Below are positions 53,562 through 63,439 of a DNA stretch of 64,000 bases, piece after piece. The stretch is from Aquimarina mytili. GTDB taxonomy: Bacteria; Bacteroidota; Bacteroidia; Flavobacteriales; Flavobacteriaceae. Both the position numbers and the translations under genes were made by a program. Position 1 is the first letter of the stretch; the number at the start of each line of letters is the position of its first letter. Below the pieces are notes generated by a model. That model was not told where the DNA came from, did not search any database, and saw nothing but the letters and a program-made list of their open reading frames with translations. Location of the stretch: NCBI RefSeq assembly GCF_016735115.1, contig NZ_JAERQJ010000009.1, positions 1 to 64,000 on the forward strand. The letters run 5' to 3'.

Positions 53562-54158
53562 TTACCCCAAATCTGCCGTAATCAATCTTAAAAACTCCGT
53601 TCTGGTTTCAATTTTTTCAAATTGTCCTCTAAAACCTGAAGTCGTTGTTACCGAATTTTGTTTTTGTACACCACGCATCATCATACACATATGTGAAGCT
53701 TCAATAACTACCGCTACTCCTTTTGGTTTCAAAGTATCATTTATACATTCTAAGATATCATGAGTAAGGCGCTCCTGAACCTGCAATCGTCGTGCAAAAA
53801 TGTCTACCACTCTGGGTAATTTACTTAATCCAACTATATGACCATTAGGAATATAAGCGATATGGGCTTTACCAAAGAATGGCAACATATGATGCTCGCA
53901 TAAAGAATACAATTCAATATCCTTAACTATTACCATATCATCATATTCTTCTTTAAACATGGCACTTTTTAGTACCTGTTCTGGATCTTGATGATACCCT
54001 TGCGTCAAAAACAGCATAGCCTTAGCAGCGCGTTCAGGTGTTTTTTGTATTCCTTCTCTTTCTATATCCTCTCCTAGATCACCAAGTATAGATTCAAAAT
54101 GCTCTCTAACATCATCAGTAACCTTTATATTATACTCTTCAAAGTTTTTATATGGCAT
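53562..54158 (-). CDS. folE: GTP cyclohydrolase I
   Basis: The protein has 198 residues. Zinc and active-site residues can be read: CEHHMLPFFGKAHIAYIP (about 88-105), GLSKLPRVVDIFARRLQVQE, and MCMMMRGVQKQNSVTTT (about 158-174) with the second Cys. It converts GTP to 7,8-dihydroneopterin triphosphate, the first step of folate and pterin synthesis. It begins 5 bases after the msrA stop, so the two are one transcript. Confidence 0.95.
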   Translation of the reverse strand: MPYKNFEEYNIKVTDDVREHFESILGDLGEDIEREGIQKTPERAAKAMLFLTQGYHQDPEQVLKSAMFKEEYDDMVIVKDIELYSLCEHHMLPFFGKAHIAYIPNGHIVGLSKLPRVVDIFARRLQVQERLTHDILECINDTLKPKGVAVVIEASHMCMMMRGVQKQNSVTTTSGFRGQFEKIETRTEFLRLITADLG

Positions 54159-54163
54159 ATCAC

Positions 54164-54721
54164 TTAATTCTGTAATTCTTCTTTTAATTTAGCCTTAAAG
54201 GTAGTATATAATTTATTAAGCTTTGGATTAATGACAAACTGGCAATATCCTTGACTACTATTCTGATTATAATAATTTTGGTGATAATCTTCAGCATTAT
54301 AGAAAGGTCCCAATTCTGTAATTTCTGTAACAATGGGACTATCAAATATGTCCTGCTTTTCTAATTCTTCTATTAGAGCCTCTGCAACCGTTTTTTGTTC
54401 TTCATTCGCATAAAAAATTGCACTGCGATATTGTGTACCTCGATCAGCTCCTTGTTGATTTAATGTGGTTGGATCATGGGTAGCAAAAAAAATCTCCAGT
54501 AACTCTTTAAAACTAATCAAACCAGGATTGTATTTGATTTTAATTGCTTCAGCATGACCTGTTCTTCCGGTTGTAATCTCCCTGTAGGCTGGATTTTTTA
54601 TAGTACCCCCGGTATATCCCGAAATTACTTGACTAACGCCTTCTAGACGTTGAAAAACAGCCTCTGTACACCAAAAACAACCTCCGGCGAGTATAGCCTC
54701 TTCTATAATATCTTCTTTCAT
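54164..54721 (-). CDS. msrA: Peptide-methionine (S)-S-oxide reductase
   Basis: The protein has 185 residues. The catalytic motif is GGCFWCTEAVFQRLEGV (about 13-29) with nucleophile Cys15. Other conserved parts are SGYTGGTIKNPAY, FFATHDPTTLNQQGADRGTQ and YHQNYYNQN. It repairs oxidised methionine in proteins. No fused MsrB domain is present, and a second resolving Cys lies near the C-terminus (GYCQFVI). It is cytoplasmic. folE follows it on the same strand. Confidence 0.95.
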   Translation of the reverse strand: MKEDIIEEAILAGGCFWCTEAVFQRLEGVSQVISGYTGGTIKNPAYREITTGRTGHAEAIKIKYNPGLISFKELLEIFFATHDPTTLNQQGADRGTQYRSAIFYANEEQKTVAEALIEELEKQDIFDSPIVTEITELGPFYNAEDYHQNYYNQNSSQGYCQFVINPKLNKLYTTFKAKLKEELQN

Positions 54722-54888
54722 TACAATTTTTTAACCGTATTTATAGAACTAAAATACGTATATAGTAAAATCTCAATACTTTTTTAACGTTTCATTAGCA
54801 CCTATAGTTCGATATATAAACTTAGACCAATATCTTGGGGATTCTTTGGATATTGACTATTTTCACTGCTTATAAACTTGAAAAATAC

Positions 54889-55551
54889 ATGATCAAAGCA
54901 AAAAACATCCATAAATATTATGGTGATTTACACGTTCTTAAGGGTGTAGATTTGCATATTAAAAAAGGGGAAATTGTTTCTATTGTAGGAGCATCGGGAG
55001 CCGGAAAAACCACATTGTTACAAATTTTAGGCACACTAGATCGAGCCAATACAATTAATGAAAGTCTTTTAACAATAAACGAGGCCAGCATTGATAAGCT
55101 TTCGCAAAAGCAGCTTTCAAAATTTAGAAATGAACAACTTGGATTTATTTTTCAGTTTCATCAATTATTACCAGAGTTTACCGCTTTAGAAAATGTATGT
55201 ATTCCGGCTTTTATAAAGAAAACACCAAAAGCTAAAGCCGAAAAAAGAGCCAAAGAATTGTTAGATTTCTTAGGGCTTTCGCACCGATATGACCATAAAC
55301 CAAATGAATTATCAGGAGGAGAACAACAGCGAGTGGCTGTTGCAAGAGCATTAATCAATAATCCAAAAGTGATTTTTGCCGATGAACCCTCTGGAAACCT
55401 TGATAGCGAGGCTGCAGAAAATCTGCATAAATTGTTTTTTAAACTTAGAGATGAGTTTGGACAAACTTTTGTGATTGTAACTCATAATCAAGAATTAGCT
55501 GACATGGCAGATCGAAAATTGGTAATGGTAGATGGTAAAATAATTGGATAA
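54889..55551 (+). CDS. lolD: ABC transporter ATP-binding protein, LolD-like
   Basis: The ATG at 54889 (MIKAKNIHKYYGDL) is used; the open frame begins earlier at 54835 with a non-conserved stretch. The product has 220 residues. Walker A is GASGAGKTTLLQ, Q-loop IFQFHQLLPEFTALENV, signature LSGGEQQRVAVARAL, Walker B VIFADEPSGNLDSE, and the His switch VTHNQELA. It matches the MacB/LolD class, which powers lipoprotein release or export with FtsX-like permeases. The permease gene is not adjacent. The TIGR02757 gene follows 5 bases on. Confidence 0.85.
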   Translation: MIKAKNIHKYYGDLHVLKGVDLHIKKGEIVSIVGASGAGKTTLLQILGTLDRANTINESLLTINEASIDKLSQKQLSKFRNEQLGFIFQFHQLLPEFTALENVCIPAFIKKTPKAKAEKRAKELLDFLGLSHRYDHKPNELSGGEQQRVAVARALINNPKVIFADEPSGNLDSEAAENLHKLFFKLRDEFGQTFVIVTHNQELADMADRKLVMVDGKIIG

Positions 55552-55556
55552 AACAA

Positions 55557-56330
55557 GTGAAAAAACTAGATATACTAGACCTCAAAGGCTTTCTTGACGA
55601 AAAAGCTTCTTTTTACGAACAACCAAAATTTATAGAAACAGATCCCATACAAATCCCCCATTTGTTTACACAAAAAGAAGATATTGAAATCTCAGGTTTT
55701 TTAACAGCTACAATTTCCTGGGGAAATCGTAAAAGTATTCTAACCAATGCGCATAAATTGATGGGACTTCTTGGAAATACTCCTTACGATTTTGTTATGC
55801 ATCATACAAAAACAGACTTAGAACGGTTAGAAGGGTTTGTGCATCGTACGTTTAACAGTATTGATCTGTCATACTTCATTATAGCACTAAAAGAAATTTA
55901 TACCAATCATGGTGATATGGAAAGTTTTTATGCGCAGTTTAGTACAGAAAATAATTTTCAAAATGCGATCCATCACTTTAAGAAAGAATTTTTTTCACTT
56001 CCTCATCTAACTAGAACAGAGAAGCATATAAGCGATCCGTATAAAAATTCTGCCGCCAAAAGAATTAACATGTTTTTGAGGTGGATGGTGAGGGATTCTA
56101 AAGCTGGTGTTGATCTTGGGATTTGGAAGAACCTCTCTCCTTCTCAACTGTCTTGTCCATTAGATGTTCATTCTGGTAATGTTGCACGCAAACTTGGATT
56201 ACTTAAACGAAAACAAAATGATGGTAAAGCTTTATCAGAATTAGATGAAAAGCTAAGAAAACTAGATCCTATTGATCCTGTCAAATATGACTATGCTTTA
56301 TTCGGATTAGGAGTTTTCGAAAAATTCTAA
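55557..56330 (+). CDS. TIGR02757-family protein
   Basis: The protein has 257 residues from a GTG start 5 bases after the lolD stop, so the pair is co-transcribed. It has the family traits FLTATISWGNRKSILTNAHK, FKKEFFSLPHL, KRINMFLRWMVRDSKAGVDL and CPLDVHSGNVARKLGLLKRK. The last two segments are like helix-hairpin-helix DNA glycosylase folds, but no catalytic role is established. It is cytoplasmic. Its stop is 2 bases from the convergent membrane gene. Confidence 0.85.
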   Translation: MKKLDILDLKGFLDEKASFYEQPKFIETDPIQIPHLFTQKEDIEISGFLTATISWGNRKSILTNAHKLMGLLGNTPYDFVMHHTKTDLERLEGFVHRTFNSIDLSYFIIALKEIYTNHGDMESFYAQFSTENNFQNAIHHFKKEFFSLPHLTRTEKHISDPYKNSAAKRINMFLRWMVRDSKAGVDLGIWKNLSPSQLSCPLDVHSGNVARKLGLLKRKQNDGKALSELDEKLRKLDPIDPVKYDYALFGLGVFEKF

Positions 56331-56332
56331 AA

Positions 56333-56650
56333 TCAGATATAAACAAAGTATAGAATACTGACCAGAACCATCAAAGTTAAACTTAGAAGTATTTTTTTTA
56401 CTACCCAAATCATAGAAAAGTCCCGTAATCGAATTAATGCAAAAATCAAACCAATCCCAATCCCAGTAATACCATAAAATATTGGTATAATAAAATATAA
56501 AACACCATCAATACTATGTGGATGATCACTACCAAAAAAAGTAACGATTACAAATGCTAAGAGTAGACCAGTCAAAGTATATAAAAACAGTCCAATAAGA
56601 ATTGATTTAAGAACCCCAAAAAAATGTCGCTTATTATATTTCTCTAGCAT
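56333..56650 (-). CDS. Small membrane protein of unknown function
   Basis: The protein has 105 residues with three membrane segments (about 14-34, 48-70 and 82-103). It begins MLEKYNKRHFFGVLKSILIG and ends VLVSILYFVYI. There are no recognised motifs. It starts directly after the 87-residue gene (no gap), so the two are a coupled pair. Its role is unknown. Confidence 0.7.
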   Translation of the reverse strand: MLEKYNKRHFFGVLKSILIGLFLYTLTGLLLAFVIVTFFGSDHPHSIDGVLYFIIPIFYGITGIGIGLIFALIRLRDFSMIWVVKKILLSLTLMVLVSILYFVYI

Positions 56651-56914
56651 TTATTTTCTTTTTAATTGAGGAGCCCATAATTTGGTATCGATTTCCACAT
56701 AACAAATATTAAATTTTCTTTTTAACCATTCCAATATTTGTTCAGGGTGTCTATATCTTTTACGTTCATTTTTATAATCACCATGCATGAGTGTGTTTCC
56801 TTCCTTATCAATAATATATAGATAGAAATTTTCTTGCATAGCTTTAATTAGTACTTGATTATATTCTCCTTCTTCTAATATAATCTCTAAATCTTTAGTT
56901 TTTATAATAGGCAT
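56651..56914 (-). CDS. Small cytoplasmic protein of unknown function
   Basis: The protein has 87 residues beginning MPIIKTKDLEIILEEGEYNQ and ending in a basic tail (LWAPQLKRK). Predicted beta strands with a short helix (PEQILEWLKRKFNI) resemble small soluble alpha-beta proteins. It is followed without a gap by the three-helix membrane gene, so the two may work together; no function is evident. Confidence 0.65.
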   Translation of the reverse strand: MPIIKTKDLEIILEEGEYNQVLIKAMQENFYLYIIDKEGNTLMHGDYKNERKRYRHPEQILEWLKRKFNICYVEIDTKLWAPQLKRK

Positions 56915-57117
56915 TATTTTTCTACTTCTAATTACTTTCCTAGATGAAGATAGGAATATTTATTATATCATGGAGATATTATAAATTCACCAAGAAAATT
57001 AAAGACACTTAGATTCATTCTAAAGAATAATAATTCCTTTACATTCGAAACATTAAGATGATATTTCTTTAATAAACATAAAACATCTTCATAAAGTTAT
57101 TACGGCACCTCTCGGAG

Positions 57118-57125
57118 TAAATTTG
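57118..57125 (+). promoter_or_regulatory. Promoter -7 box for the PhoX-like gene
   Basis: TAAATTTG, 23 bases before the ATG at 57149. Only a weak -33 match (GTTA at 57096-57099) precedes it. Confidence 0.4.
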
Positions 57126-57148
57126 TAAAAAACGAAAACTCACCAATC

Positions 57149-58612
57149 ATGAAAAATCATTTTATAATTACTGCAGTTGCATCGGCTTTGCTGTTTACAT
57201 CATGCGATCTTGACGATTATACAGGTCCCGTAAAACCTCCAACAGGAAAAATTGAATTGAAAAACCATTCTGTTTCCCCGGTGCTATTAGAAAAAACTCC
57301 TGAATTTTCTGATATAGAAATCTACAACTTACTGTCATCCGAAGATACTTATATTCCAGATTTTACATATGGATCTATGGCAGATGGTGCAGGGTTATTA
57401 AAAAATAACGATGGGACTTTTACACTAATTAATAATATTGAAGCAGATTATTCTGTTGCTAGAATTACGCTAGATGAAACTTTCAAGCCCATAAAAGGGG
57501 AACACATTCTAAATGCCGTAGCAACAGCAAACACAGCTCAATGCTCTGGCTCCCTTATAACTCCATCGGTACATGGTTTTGGTCCATTATATCTTTCTGG
57601 CGGAGAATGGGGAGGAAACTCTAAAGGTGTTTTTGCAACAGATCCCTATAGAGATGCAACCGAAGCTTCAGTTCCTAGAATGTTACCCGCCATGGGTCAA
57701 TGGTCTACAGAAAATGCTGTCGCACTGGGTATACGAGCATATTCAGGAAAAACTGTTGTCTTTATTGGAGATGATAATAGTAACAATGAAATCCCATCTG
57801 GACAACTAGGTATGTATGTTGGACGACATGGTGATTTAGAAGGAGGTAAACTATATGGGCTAAAAGTTACTTCACCAGGAGTTACTTATGAAATGGATAT
57901 GGAAGAAGGAGTCGCATATGATATGGAGTTTGTTGAATTAAAAGAAAGAGAGATTGATTTATTAGATGCCGAAGCTAAAGAAAAACGCATAATGGGGTTC
58001 TCTAGATTAGAAGATATCGATTGGAGAAGAGGTGCCCGAAAAAACAATCAGGAAGTTTATTTTGCCGTAACAGGAAGAGATAAACCAGGATTAATCGGAA
58101 AAGGTACGCGCTCCGGAAGAATCTATAAAGTAATTCTTAACCCAAAAAACCCTCAAGAACCTGGTAAAATAATTTGTATTCTTGATGGTGATAAAGAAGG
58201 TGGTATTGCTGAAGCTTTTCATAGCCCAGACAACATTTTGGTAACCGAAAACTACGCATATATTCAAGAAGACCCTAACGGGATTCAGGACTTTAAACCA
58301 GCTGCGGCTCACTACTCTAGATTATATCAATACAACTTAAATACCGGAGAATTAAAAACGGTATTAGAATGTGATCAGCTCAAGGCCGAAGCCCAAGGAT
58401 ACGGTCCCGCAAATAGAATCTGGGAGATCACTGGTATGATTGATATTTCAGAAACTATCGGAGTAGATGAAACTTTTCTTATGATAACTCAAAATCATGG
58501 TTGGGAACGAGCGGATGGTACACCATTTACAGATCCAACAGCTAATCCTGATATTGCCAACAGTCGCAAAGAAGGAAGTATGTTGTATGTAATAAAAGGA
58601 TTAGAAAGGTAA
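57149..58612 (+). CDS. PhoX/DUF839-like lipoprotein
   Basis: The protein has 487 residues with an SPII signal (LLFTSCDLDDY, Cys19). Its beta-propeller-like body carries parts typical of PhoX/DUF839 proteins: CSGSLITPSVHGFGPLYLSG, VVFIGDDNSNNE, FSRLEDIDWRRGARKNNQEV and SPDNILVTENYAYIQEDPNG. PhoX enzymes are calcium- and iron-dependent phosphatases; whether the ligands are complete here was not verified. It is probably surface exposed. The di-heme peroxidase gene follows after 7 bases, so they form an operon. Confidence 0.8.
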   Translation: MKNHFIITAVASALLFTSCDLDDYTGPVKPPTGKIELKNHSVSPVLLEKTPEFSDIEIYNLLSSEDTYIPDFTYGSMADGAGLLKNNDGTFTLINNIEADYSVARITLDETFKPIKGEHILNAVATANTAQCSGSLITPSVHGFGPLYLSGGEWGGNSKGVFATDPYRDATEASVPRMLPAMGQWSTENAVALGIRAYSGKTVVFIGDDNSNNEIPSGQLGMYVGRHGDLEGGKLYGLKVTSPGVTYEMDMEEGVAYDMEFVELKEREIDLLDAEAKEKRIMGFSRLEDIDWRRGARKNNQEVYFAVTGRDKPGLIGKGTRSGRIYKVILNPKNPQEPGKIICILDGDKEGGIAEAFHSPDNILVTENYAYIQEDPNGIQDFKPAAAHYSRLYQYNLNTGELKTVLECDQLKAEAQGYGPANRIWEITGMIDISETIGVDETFLMITQNHGWERADGTPFTDPTANPDIANSRKEGSMLYVIKGLER

Positions 58613-58619
58613 AGCATAT

Positions 58620-60422
58620 ATGATCATTTCAATTTCAATCAATACTAAAGAGGTTTATTTCGCGATAAGCCTCTTCATTATATTAAGTTTAATTGCTTCT
58701 TGTTCTTCGGATAAAGTAGAAAAAAGTAAAAGAGTTCCATCGAATGCACTAATGAAAGAGCAATTTATCAAGGATATTTCTATGTCTATTGCGTCTTTAG
58801 ATAGTGCAACGGCTAATATGGATAAAGTTTGTGAGTATTATGTAACATCTCGTAAATATTTCAAAAAAACCGAACCTATTTTATCTTTTCTCGACACCGA
58901 AAATTATGGGTTTCTAAATCAACCTAATATTACCAAAATTGAAGAAGAAGATTTTACAGACATTAAAATCAAAAAACCTAGTGGATATCAAGTTTTAGAA
59001 GAAGAAATTTTCGCAGAAGAATTAGATTCTTTGAACGTAATAAAACATTTGAATTTGGTGTCTAACCGATTAAAACTAATCAAAGAGAATATTAGTTTTA
59101 GTCACCTAAAGTCTTATCATTTCTTATGGTTGTTTAGAAAATCATTTATAAGAATTGCTCTCACAGGAATTACAGGCTTTGATTCTCCTGTTCTGGAAAA
59201 TTCATTAGAAGAATCTAAAATAGTATACCAAAGTCTAAAAACTTATCTGTCAATTTTCGAAAATAAATTTGAAAACAAAGCACTTTATGAAGATTTGAAA
59301 ATAGAAATAGATCAATCCATCGAAGACTTAAATGGAGATTTTAATTCTTTTGACCGATATCATTTTATTAAAAACCACACACACAAACAACTAGATTTGT
59401 GGAACCAGATTGTTGCCGATTGGAATGTACGTTTTCCGTTCGAGCTGGCTATAAAAAATGATGCAACCTCTCTATTTGAATCCAATACATTTAATTTAAC
59501 GTATTTTTCAGACAGAAATTCTGGAAAAACTACTCCAGAGAGAATAGAATTAGGGAAAAAACTATTTAATGATGCCCGACTTTCTTCGAGCAAAAAAATA
59601 AGTTGTGCTACATGTCATCATTCAAACAAAGCATTTACAGATGGATTGAAAGTAAGCAAGGGAGTAACTCGTAATGCACCCACACTACTCTATGCCGCGC
59701 TTCAAAAAGGATTCTTTTATGACAAAAGAGCAGGAAGCCTTGAAGGCCAAATCATTGCTGTAGTAAAAAATAAAAATGAATTTCATTCGGATTTAGAAAC
59801 TTTAGAAAAAGCTGTACGCAATGATAGCACGTATATACATGACTTTTCTATATCTTATCCCAATAAAGGAATAACAAATGTAGAAATTAGGAATGCCATA
59901 GCTAGTTATATTAGAAGCTTAACACCTTTTAACTCAAAGTTTGATCGAAACATTAATAATAAAGAAAGATCACTTACACAAAATGAAATTAATGGCTTCA
60001 ATTTATTTAATGGTAAAGCCAAATGTGCAACTTGCCATTTTGCTCCTGTATTTAATGGCACTGTACCTCCTGATTATAAAGAATCGGAGATTGAATTAAT
60101 TGGAGTGCCAGAAGAAAATGATACTATACATGCCAAAATAAGTAGTGATTTAGGAAGATACTACGTGTATAAAACTCCAGAAAGAAAACACTTTTTTAAA
60201 ACGTCTACGGTACGAAATGCAAATATAACAAGTCCATACATGCATAACGGAGTTTTCAATACCCTGAAAGAGGTTATGAATTTCTATAATCGCGGCGGTG
60301 GAGCAGGAATTGGTATTCATCAAAAATTACAAACCTTACCACCTGTTAAACTAAATTTGACCGATCAAGAAATTAACGACATTATTGATTTTATAAAATC
60401 TCTTGAAGACAAAGATCTATAA
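58620..60422 (+). CDS. Di-heme cytochrome c peroxidase/MauG-type protein with imelysin-like N-terminal domain
   Basis: The protein has 600 residues with a lipoprotein-like signal (IASCSSDK, Cys28). Residues about 40-270 are helical and resemble imelysin/M75 proteins (YFKKTEPILSFLDTENYGFL, KKPSGYQVLEEEIF); the usual GxHxxE reads GYQVLE. The C-half is a CcpA/MauG type: heme sites CATCHHSNKAFTDG (about 331) and CATCHFAPVFNG (about 471), with MHNGVFNTLKEVMNFYN at the end. It probably reduces peroxide or oxidises a partner in the periplasm. It follows the PhoX-like gene by 7 bases. Confidence 0.88.
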   Translation: MIISISINTKEVYFAISLFIILSLIASCSSDKVEKSKRVPSNALMKEQFIKDISMSIASLDSATANMDKVCEYYVTSRKYFKKTEPILSFLDTENYGFLNQPNITKIEEEDFTDIKIKKPSGYQVLEEEIFAEELDSLNVIKHLNLVSNRLKLIKENISFSHLKSYHFLWLFRKSFIRIALTGITGFDSPVLENSLEESKIVYQSLKTYLSIFENKFENKALYEDLKIEIDQSIEDLNGDFNSFDRYHFIKNHTHKQLDLWNQIVADWNVRFPFELAIKNDATSLFESNTFNLTYFSDRNSGKTTPERIELGKKLFNDARLSSSKKISCATCHHSNKAFTDGLKVSKGVTRNAPTLLYAALQKGFFYDKRAGSLEGQIIAVVKNKNEFHSDLETLEKAVRNDSTYIHDFSISYPNKGITNVEIRNAIASYIRSLTPFNSKFDRNINNKERSLTQNEINGFNLFNGKAKCATCHFAPVFNGTVPPDYKESEIELIGVPEENDTIHAKISSDLGRYYVYKTPERKHFFKTSTVRNANITSPYMHNGVFNTLKEVMNFYNRGGGAGIGIHQKLQTLPPVKLNLTDQEINDIIDFIKSLEDKDL

Positions 60423-60665
60423 TAGATAAGTAATAGTTAAATATAAATGAATAGCCAAAAAAACACCAATACACAGTATTGTATAAGATCATGTCGTTCT
60501 TACTTAAAACATATAGCGGCTACTTTTATAATGGTTTTATTTTAAACATATTACGGTTATTCCATAATTCACTATATTAAAGATAATTAGCAATCTGTAT
60601 TTGATAATTTTTTGTTAATTTTATTAAGAATTGATATAATCCACAAATCAATTCTTTGCAATAGA

Positions 60666-61874
60666 ATGATAACAGCTGCTATACCAACAAACGAAAGATT
60701 TAGATTACAAGCCTTAAAATCATTGAATATTTTGGACACAGAATATGAAAAAGAATTTGATGATATTACGAGTTTGGCAACGTTTATATGCGGTACTGAA
60801 ATCGCTTTAATATCACTTATTGATAAAGATAGGCAATGGTTTAAGTCCAAACAGGGGTTAAAGGTTTCAGAAACTCATAGAGATTTTTCTTTTTGTGCTC
60901 ATGCGATCCTCGATCCAGAAAACCCTTTAATAGTAAATGATGCCAGAAAAGATGAACGTTTTCGCGATAATCCTTTCACTCAAAAAGATAAGATTGGGAT
61001 TTTTTATGCAGGTATACCGTTGGTCGATAAAAATGGATTTGCCTTAGGAACCCTATGTGTTATAGATAGTAAGCCCAAAGAACTTTCTGAACGACAACTT
61101 GAATCGCTAAAATCCTTGGCCAATCAAGTCACTATTCTTTTTGAACTCAATAAGAAAAATAATGATCTTGAAAAATTTCAACGTAAACTAAAGAGAAGAA
61201 ATGAATCTTTGAAAGATTTTGCCAGAGTAATATCACATGATCTGAAAATGCCATTAGCAAATATTATTTCTACAACGGATTTATTAAAAATAATCCTTAA
61301 CGGAAAACTAGATAAAGAAAGTATGGAGTATTTTGATTATATCAAAACTTCTTCATTTTCTATGAGTAATTATATTAGTGATGTTCTGGGCCATTATGAA
61401 AGTGAAAGTTTAATTAATAATAAACCGGAAACGTTTTATTTAAATGATTTCTTAAAAGAAATTGTTGCATTATTAAGTATAAAACCTGATTTTACTATAC
61501 ATTATCCAGAAAACAACCCTATATTAGAGTGTAATCGATTAGCTTTAAAACAAATTTTTTTCAATCTAATCGGGAACAGCATCAAGTATAATGACAAAGA
61601 TCAAATAGTCATTTGTATTGAGGCAAACGAAGATGAAAAGTTCTATTATTTCAAAATTACTGATAATGGAATGGGCATTCCAAAGGATGAAATCGATACC
61701 ATTTTTGACCTATTTACAACAGCAAACATGGTAGATAGAAACGGTAATAAGGGTAATGGAATTGGATTATCAACCGTAAAAAAACTGGTTGAAAAGCTTA
61801 ATGGAACTATTAACGTAACCTCTCAAGAAAAGGTACAGACTACATTTGATTTTTGTATTCAGAAGCCAATTTAG
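60666..61874 (+). CDS. GAF-domain sensor histidine kinase
   Basis: The ATG at 60666 (MITAAIPTNERFRLQALKSL) is used, giving 402 residues; the open frame extends to 60612. A GAF domain spans about 22-160 (ALISLIDKDRQWFKSKQGLK, FCAHAIL, GTLCVIDSKP). HisKA has His191 in FARVISHDLKMPLANII. HATPase_c has FFNLIGNSIKYND, TDNGMGIP and GNGIGLSTVKKLVEKL. No membrane segment is present, so it is soluble. No response regulator is adjacent. Only 2 bases separate its stop from that of the convergent oxidoreductase gene. Confidence 0.9.
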   Translation: MITAAIPTNERFRLQALKSLNILDTEYEKEFDDITSLATFICGTEIALISLIDKDRQWFKSKQGLKVSETHRDFSFCAHAILDPENPLIVNDARKDERFRDNPFTQKDKIGIFYAGIPLVDKNGFALGTLCVIDSKPKELSERQLESLKSLANQVTILFELNKKNNDLEKFQRKLKRRNESLKDFARVISHDLKMPLANIISTTDLLKIILNGKLDKESMEYFDYIKTSSFSMSNYISDVLGHYESESLINNKPETFYLNDFLKEIVALLSIKPDFTIHYPENNPILECNRLALKQIFFNLIGNSIKYNDKDQIVICIEANEDEKFYYFKITDNGMGIPKDEIDTIFDLFTTANMVDRNGNKGNGIGLSTVKKLVEKLNGTINVTSQEKVQTTFDFCIQKPI

Positions 61875-61876
61875 TT

Positions 61877-63439
61877 TTATTTGGTCTTCATTGTTTTTAT
61901 GCACGCTTCTGCACATTTTTCACCATCAATTGCAGCCGAAATTATTCCTCCAGCATATCCAGCTCCTTCTCCGCAGGGATACAATCCTTTAATTTGAATA
62001 TGTTCTAATGTTTTCCAATCTCGGGGTATTCGAACTGGCGACGATGTTCGAGATTCTGGTGCATGTACAACTGCTTCATTTGTTAGATAGCCTTTCATGC
62101 TCTTATTAAACTCCTTAAAGCCATACTTCAATGTTTTATGAATAAACTCTGGAAATACACTTTTCATATCTGCAGAAGTCAAACCCGGTTTATAGGATGT
62201 TAGCGGAAGATTTGTGGATACTTTTTCATCTACCAGATCAACCAATCGTTGTGCTGGAACCTTTTGAGTTTCTCCTCCTATATGCCATGCTTGTTGTTCT
62301 ATACTTTTTTGAAAATGCATTCCCGATAGCGGACCATACTTTTCAAAAGGTTTAAAATCTTCTAATCGCAGTTCTACAACAATTCCACTATTAGAAGTAG
62401 GTTGATCTCTTTTAGAAGGTGACCATCCATTAGTAACTACCTCGCCAGGACTTGTTGCACAAGGTGCAATTACGCCTCCCGGGCACATGCAAAAAGAATA
62501 TATCCCTCGACCATCTACTTGTTTTACAATACTATATGGTGATGGTGGCAAATATGGGCTCCTGATATCGCATTTATATTGAATCTGGTCTATCAATTGC
62601 TGAGAATGCTCTACACGCACTCCCAAAGCAAAAGGTTTTGCTTCAATTTCAATTTTCTTTTGATAAAGGAGTTCAAAAATATCTCTGGCAGAATGGCCTG
62701 TAGCCAATATTACTTTATTAGTTGCTATCGTACTCTTATTATGCAATGTTACTCCATTGATCTCAGAATTCTTGATGATCAAATCAATAACACGAGTCTC
62801 AAAATGAATTTCTCCACCTGTTTCTATAATTTTTTCGCGAATAGCGGCTATAATTCCTGGCAATTTGTTGGTTCCTATGTGCGGATGCGCTTCTACCAAG
62901 ATCTGATCTGTAGCCCCAAAACCTACTAAAAGCTCTAAAATACGCTGTACATCTCCCCTCTTCTTTGATCGCGTATATAACTTGCCATCGCTATACGTTC
63001 CTGCTCCACCTTCTCCAAAACAATAATTAGAATCTTCATTGACGATATGATCTCTATTAATTGCTTTAAGATCCCGTCGCCGGTTTCTAACATCTTTTCC
63101 ACGTTCTAAAACGATTGGTTTATATCCAAGTTCTATACAACGCAGCGCGGCAAACAATCCTGCCGGACCTGCTCCAATTATTACAACTTCTGAAGCACTT
63201 GAAACATTTGGGTAATCTGGTAGTTTTATAGGTTGATCTGTGAAATCTTCCTGTACAAATACTTTTATCTTTAAGTTTATCTTAATAGCTCGTTGTCTGG
63301 CATCTATAGAACGTTTAAGAATCTGTATATGTCTAATTTCATCTATTGGGATACCATTTTTTTTTGCTACACCTATTTTCAATTTTTCTTGATGGGCAGC
63401 AACTTCTGGAGGAACTTGTATTGTAAATTCGTATTGCAA
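61877..63439 (-). CDS. NAD(P)/FAD-dependent oxidoreductase
   Basis: The frame is 520 residues from TTG at 63439; an upstream stop (63455-63457) leaves no other start. The FAD fold has VVIIGAGPAGLFAALRCIEL (about 86-105) and LERGKDVRNRRRDL. ATGHSARDIFELL and PCGEGAGYAGGIISAAIDGE follow in the C-half, typical of COG2509-type dehydrogenases. The N-terminal region of about 80 residues is an extra ferredoxin-like domain (PEVAAHQEKLKIGVAKKNG). The substrate is unknown. CGAAGATA at 63467-63474 is a near match to a minus-strand promoter. Confidence 0.85.
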   Translation of the reverse strand: MQYEFTIQVPPEVAAHQEKLKIGVAKKNGIPIDEIRHIQILKRSIDARQRAIKINLKIKVFVQEDFTDQPIKLPDYPNVSSASEVVIIGAGPAGLFAALRCIELGYKPIVLERGKDVRNRRRDLKAINRDHIVNEDSNYCFGEGGAGTYSDGKLYTRSKKRGDVQRILELLVGFGATDQILVEAHPHIGTNKLPGIIAAIREKIIETGGEIHFETRVIDLIIKNSEINGVTLHNKSTIATNKVILATGHSARDIFELLYQKKIEIEAKPFALGVRVEHSQQLIDQIQYKCDIRSPYLPPSPYSIVKQVDGRGIYSFCMCPGGVIAPCATSPGEVVTNGWSPSKRDQPTSNSGIVVELRLEDFKPFEKYGPLSGMHFQKSIEQQAWHIGGETQKVPAQRLVDLVDEKVSTNLPLTSYKPGLTSADMKSVFPEFIHKTLKYGFKEFNKSMKGYLTNEAVVHAPESRTSSPVRIPRDWKTLEHIQIKGLYPCGEGAGYAGGIISAAIDGEKCAEACIKTMKTK

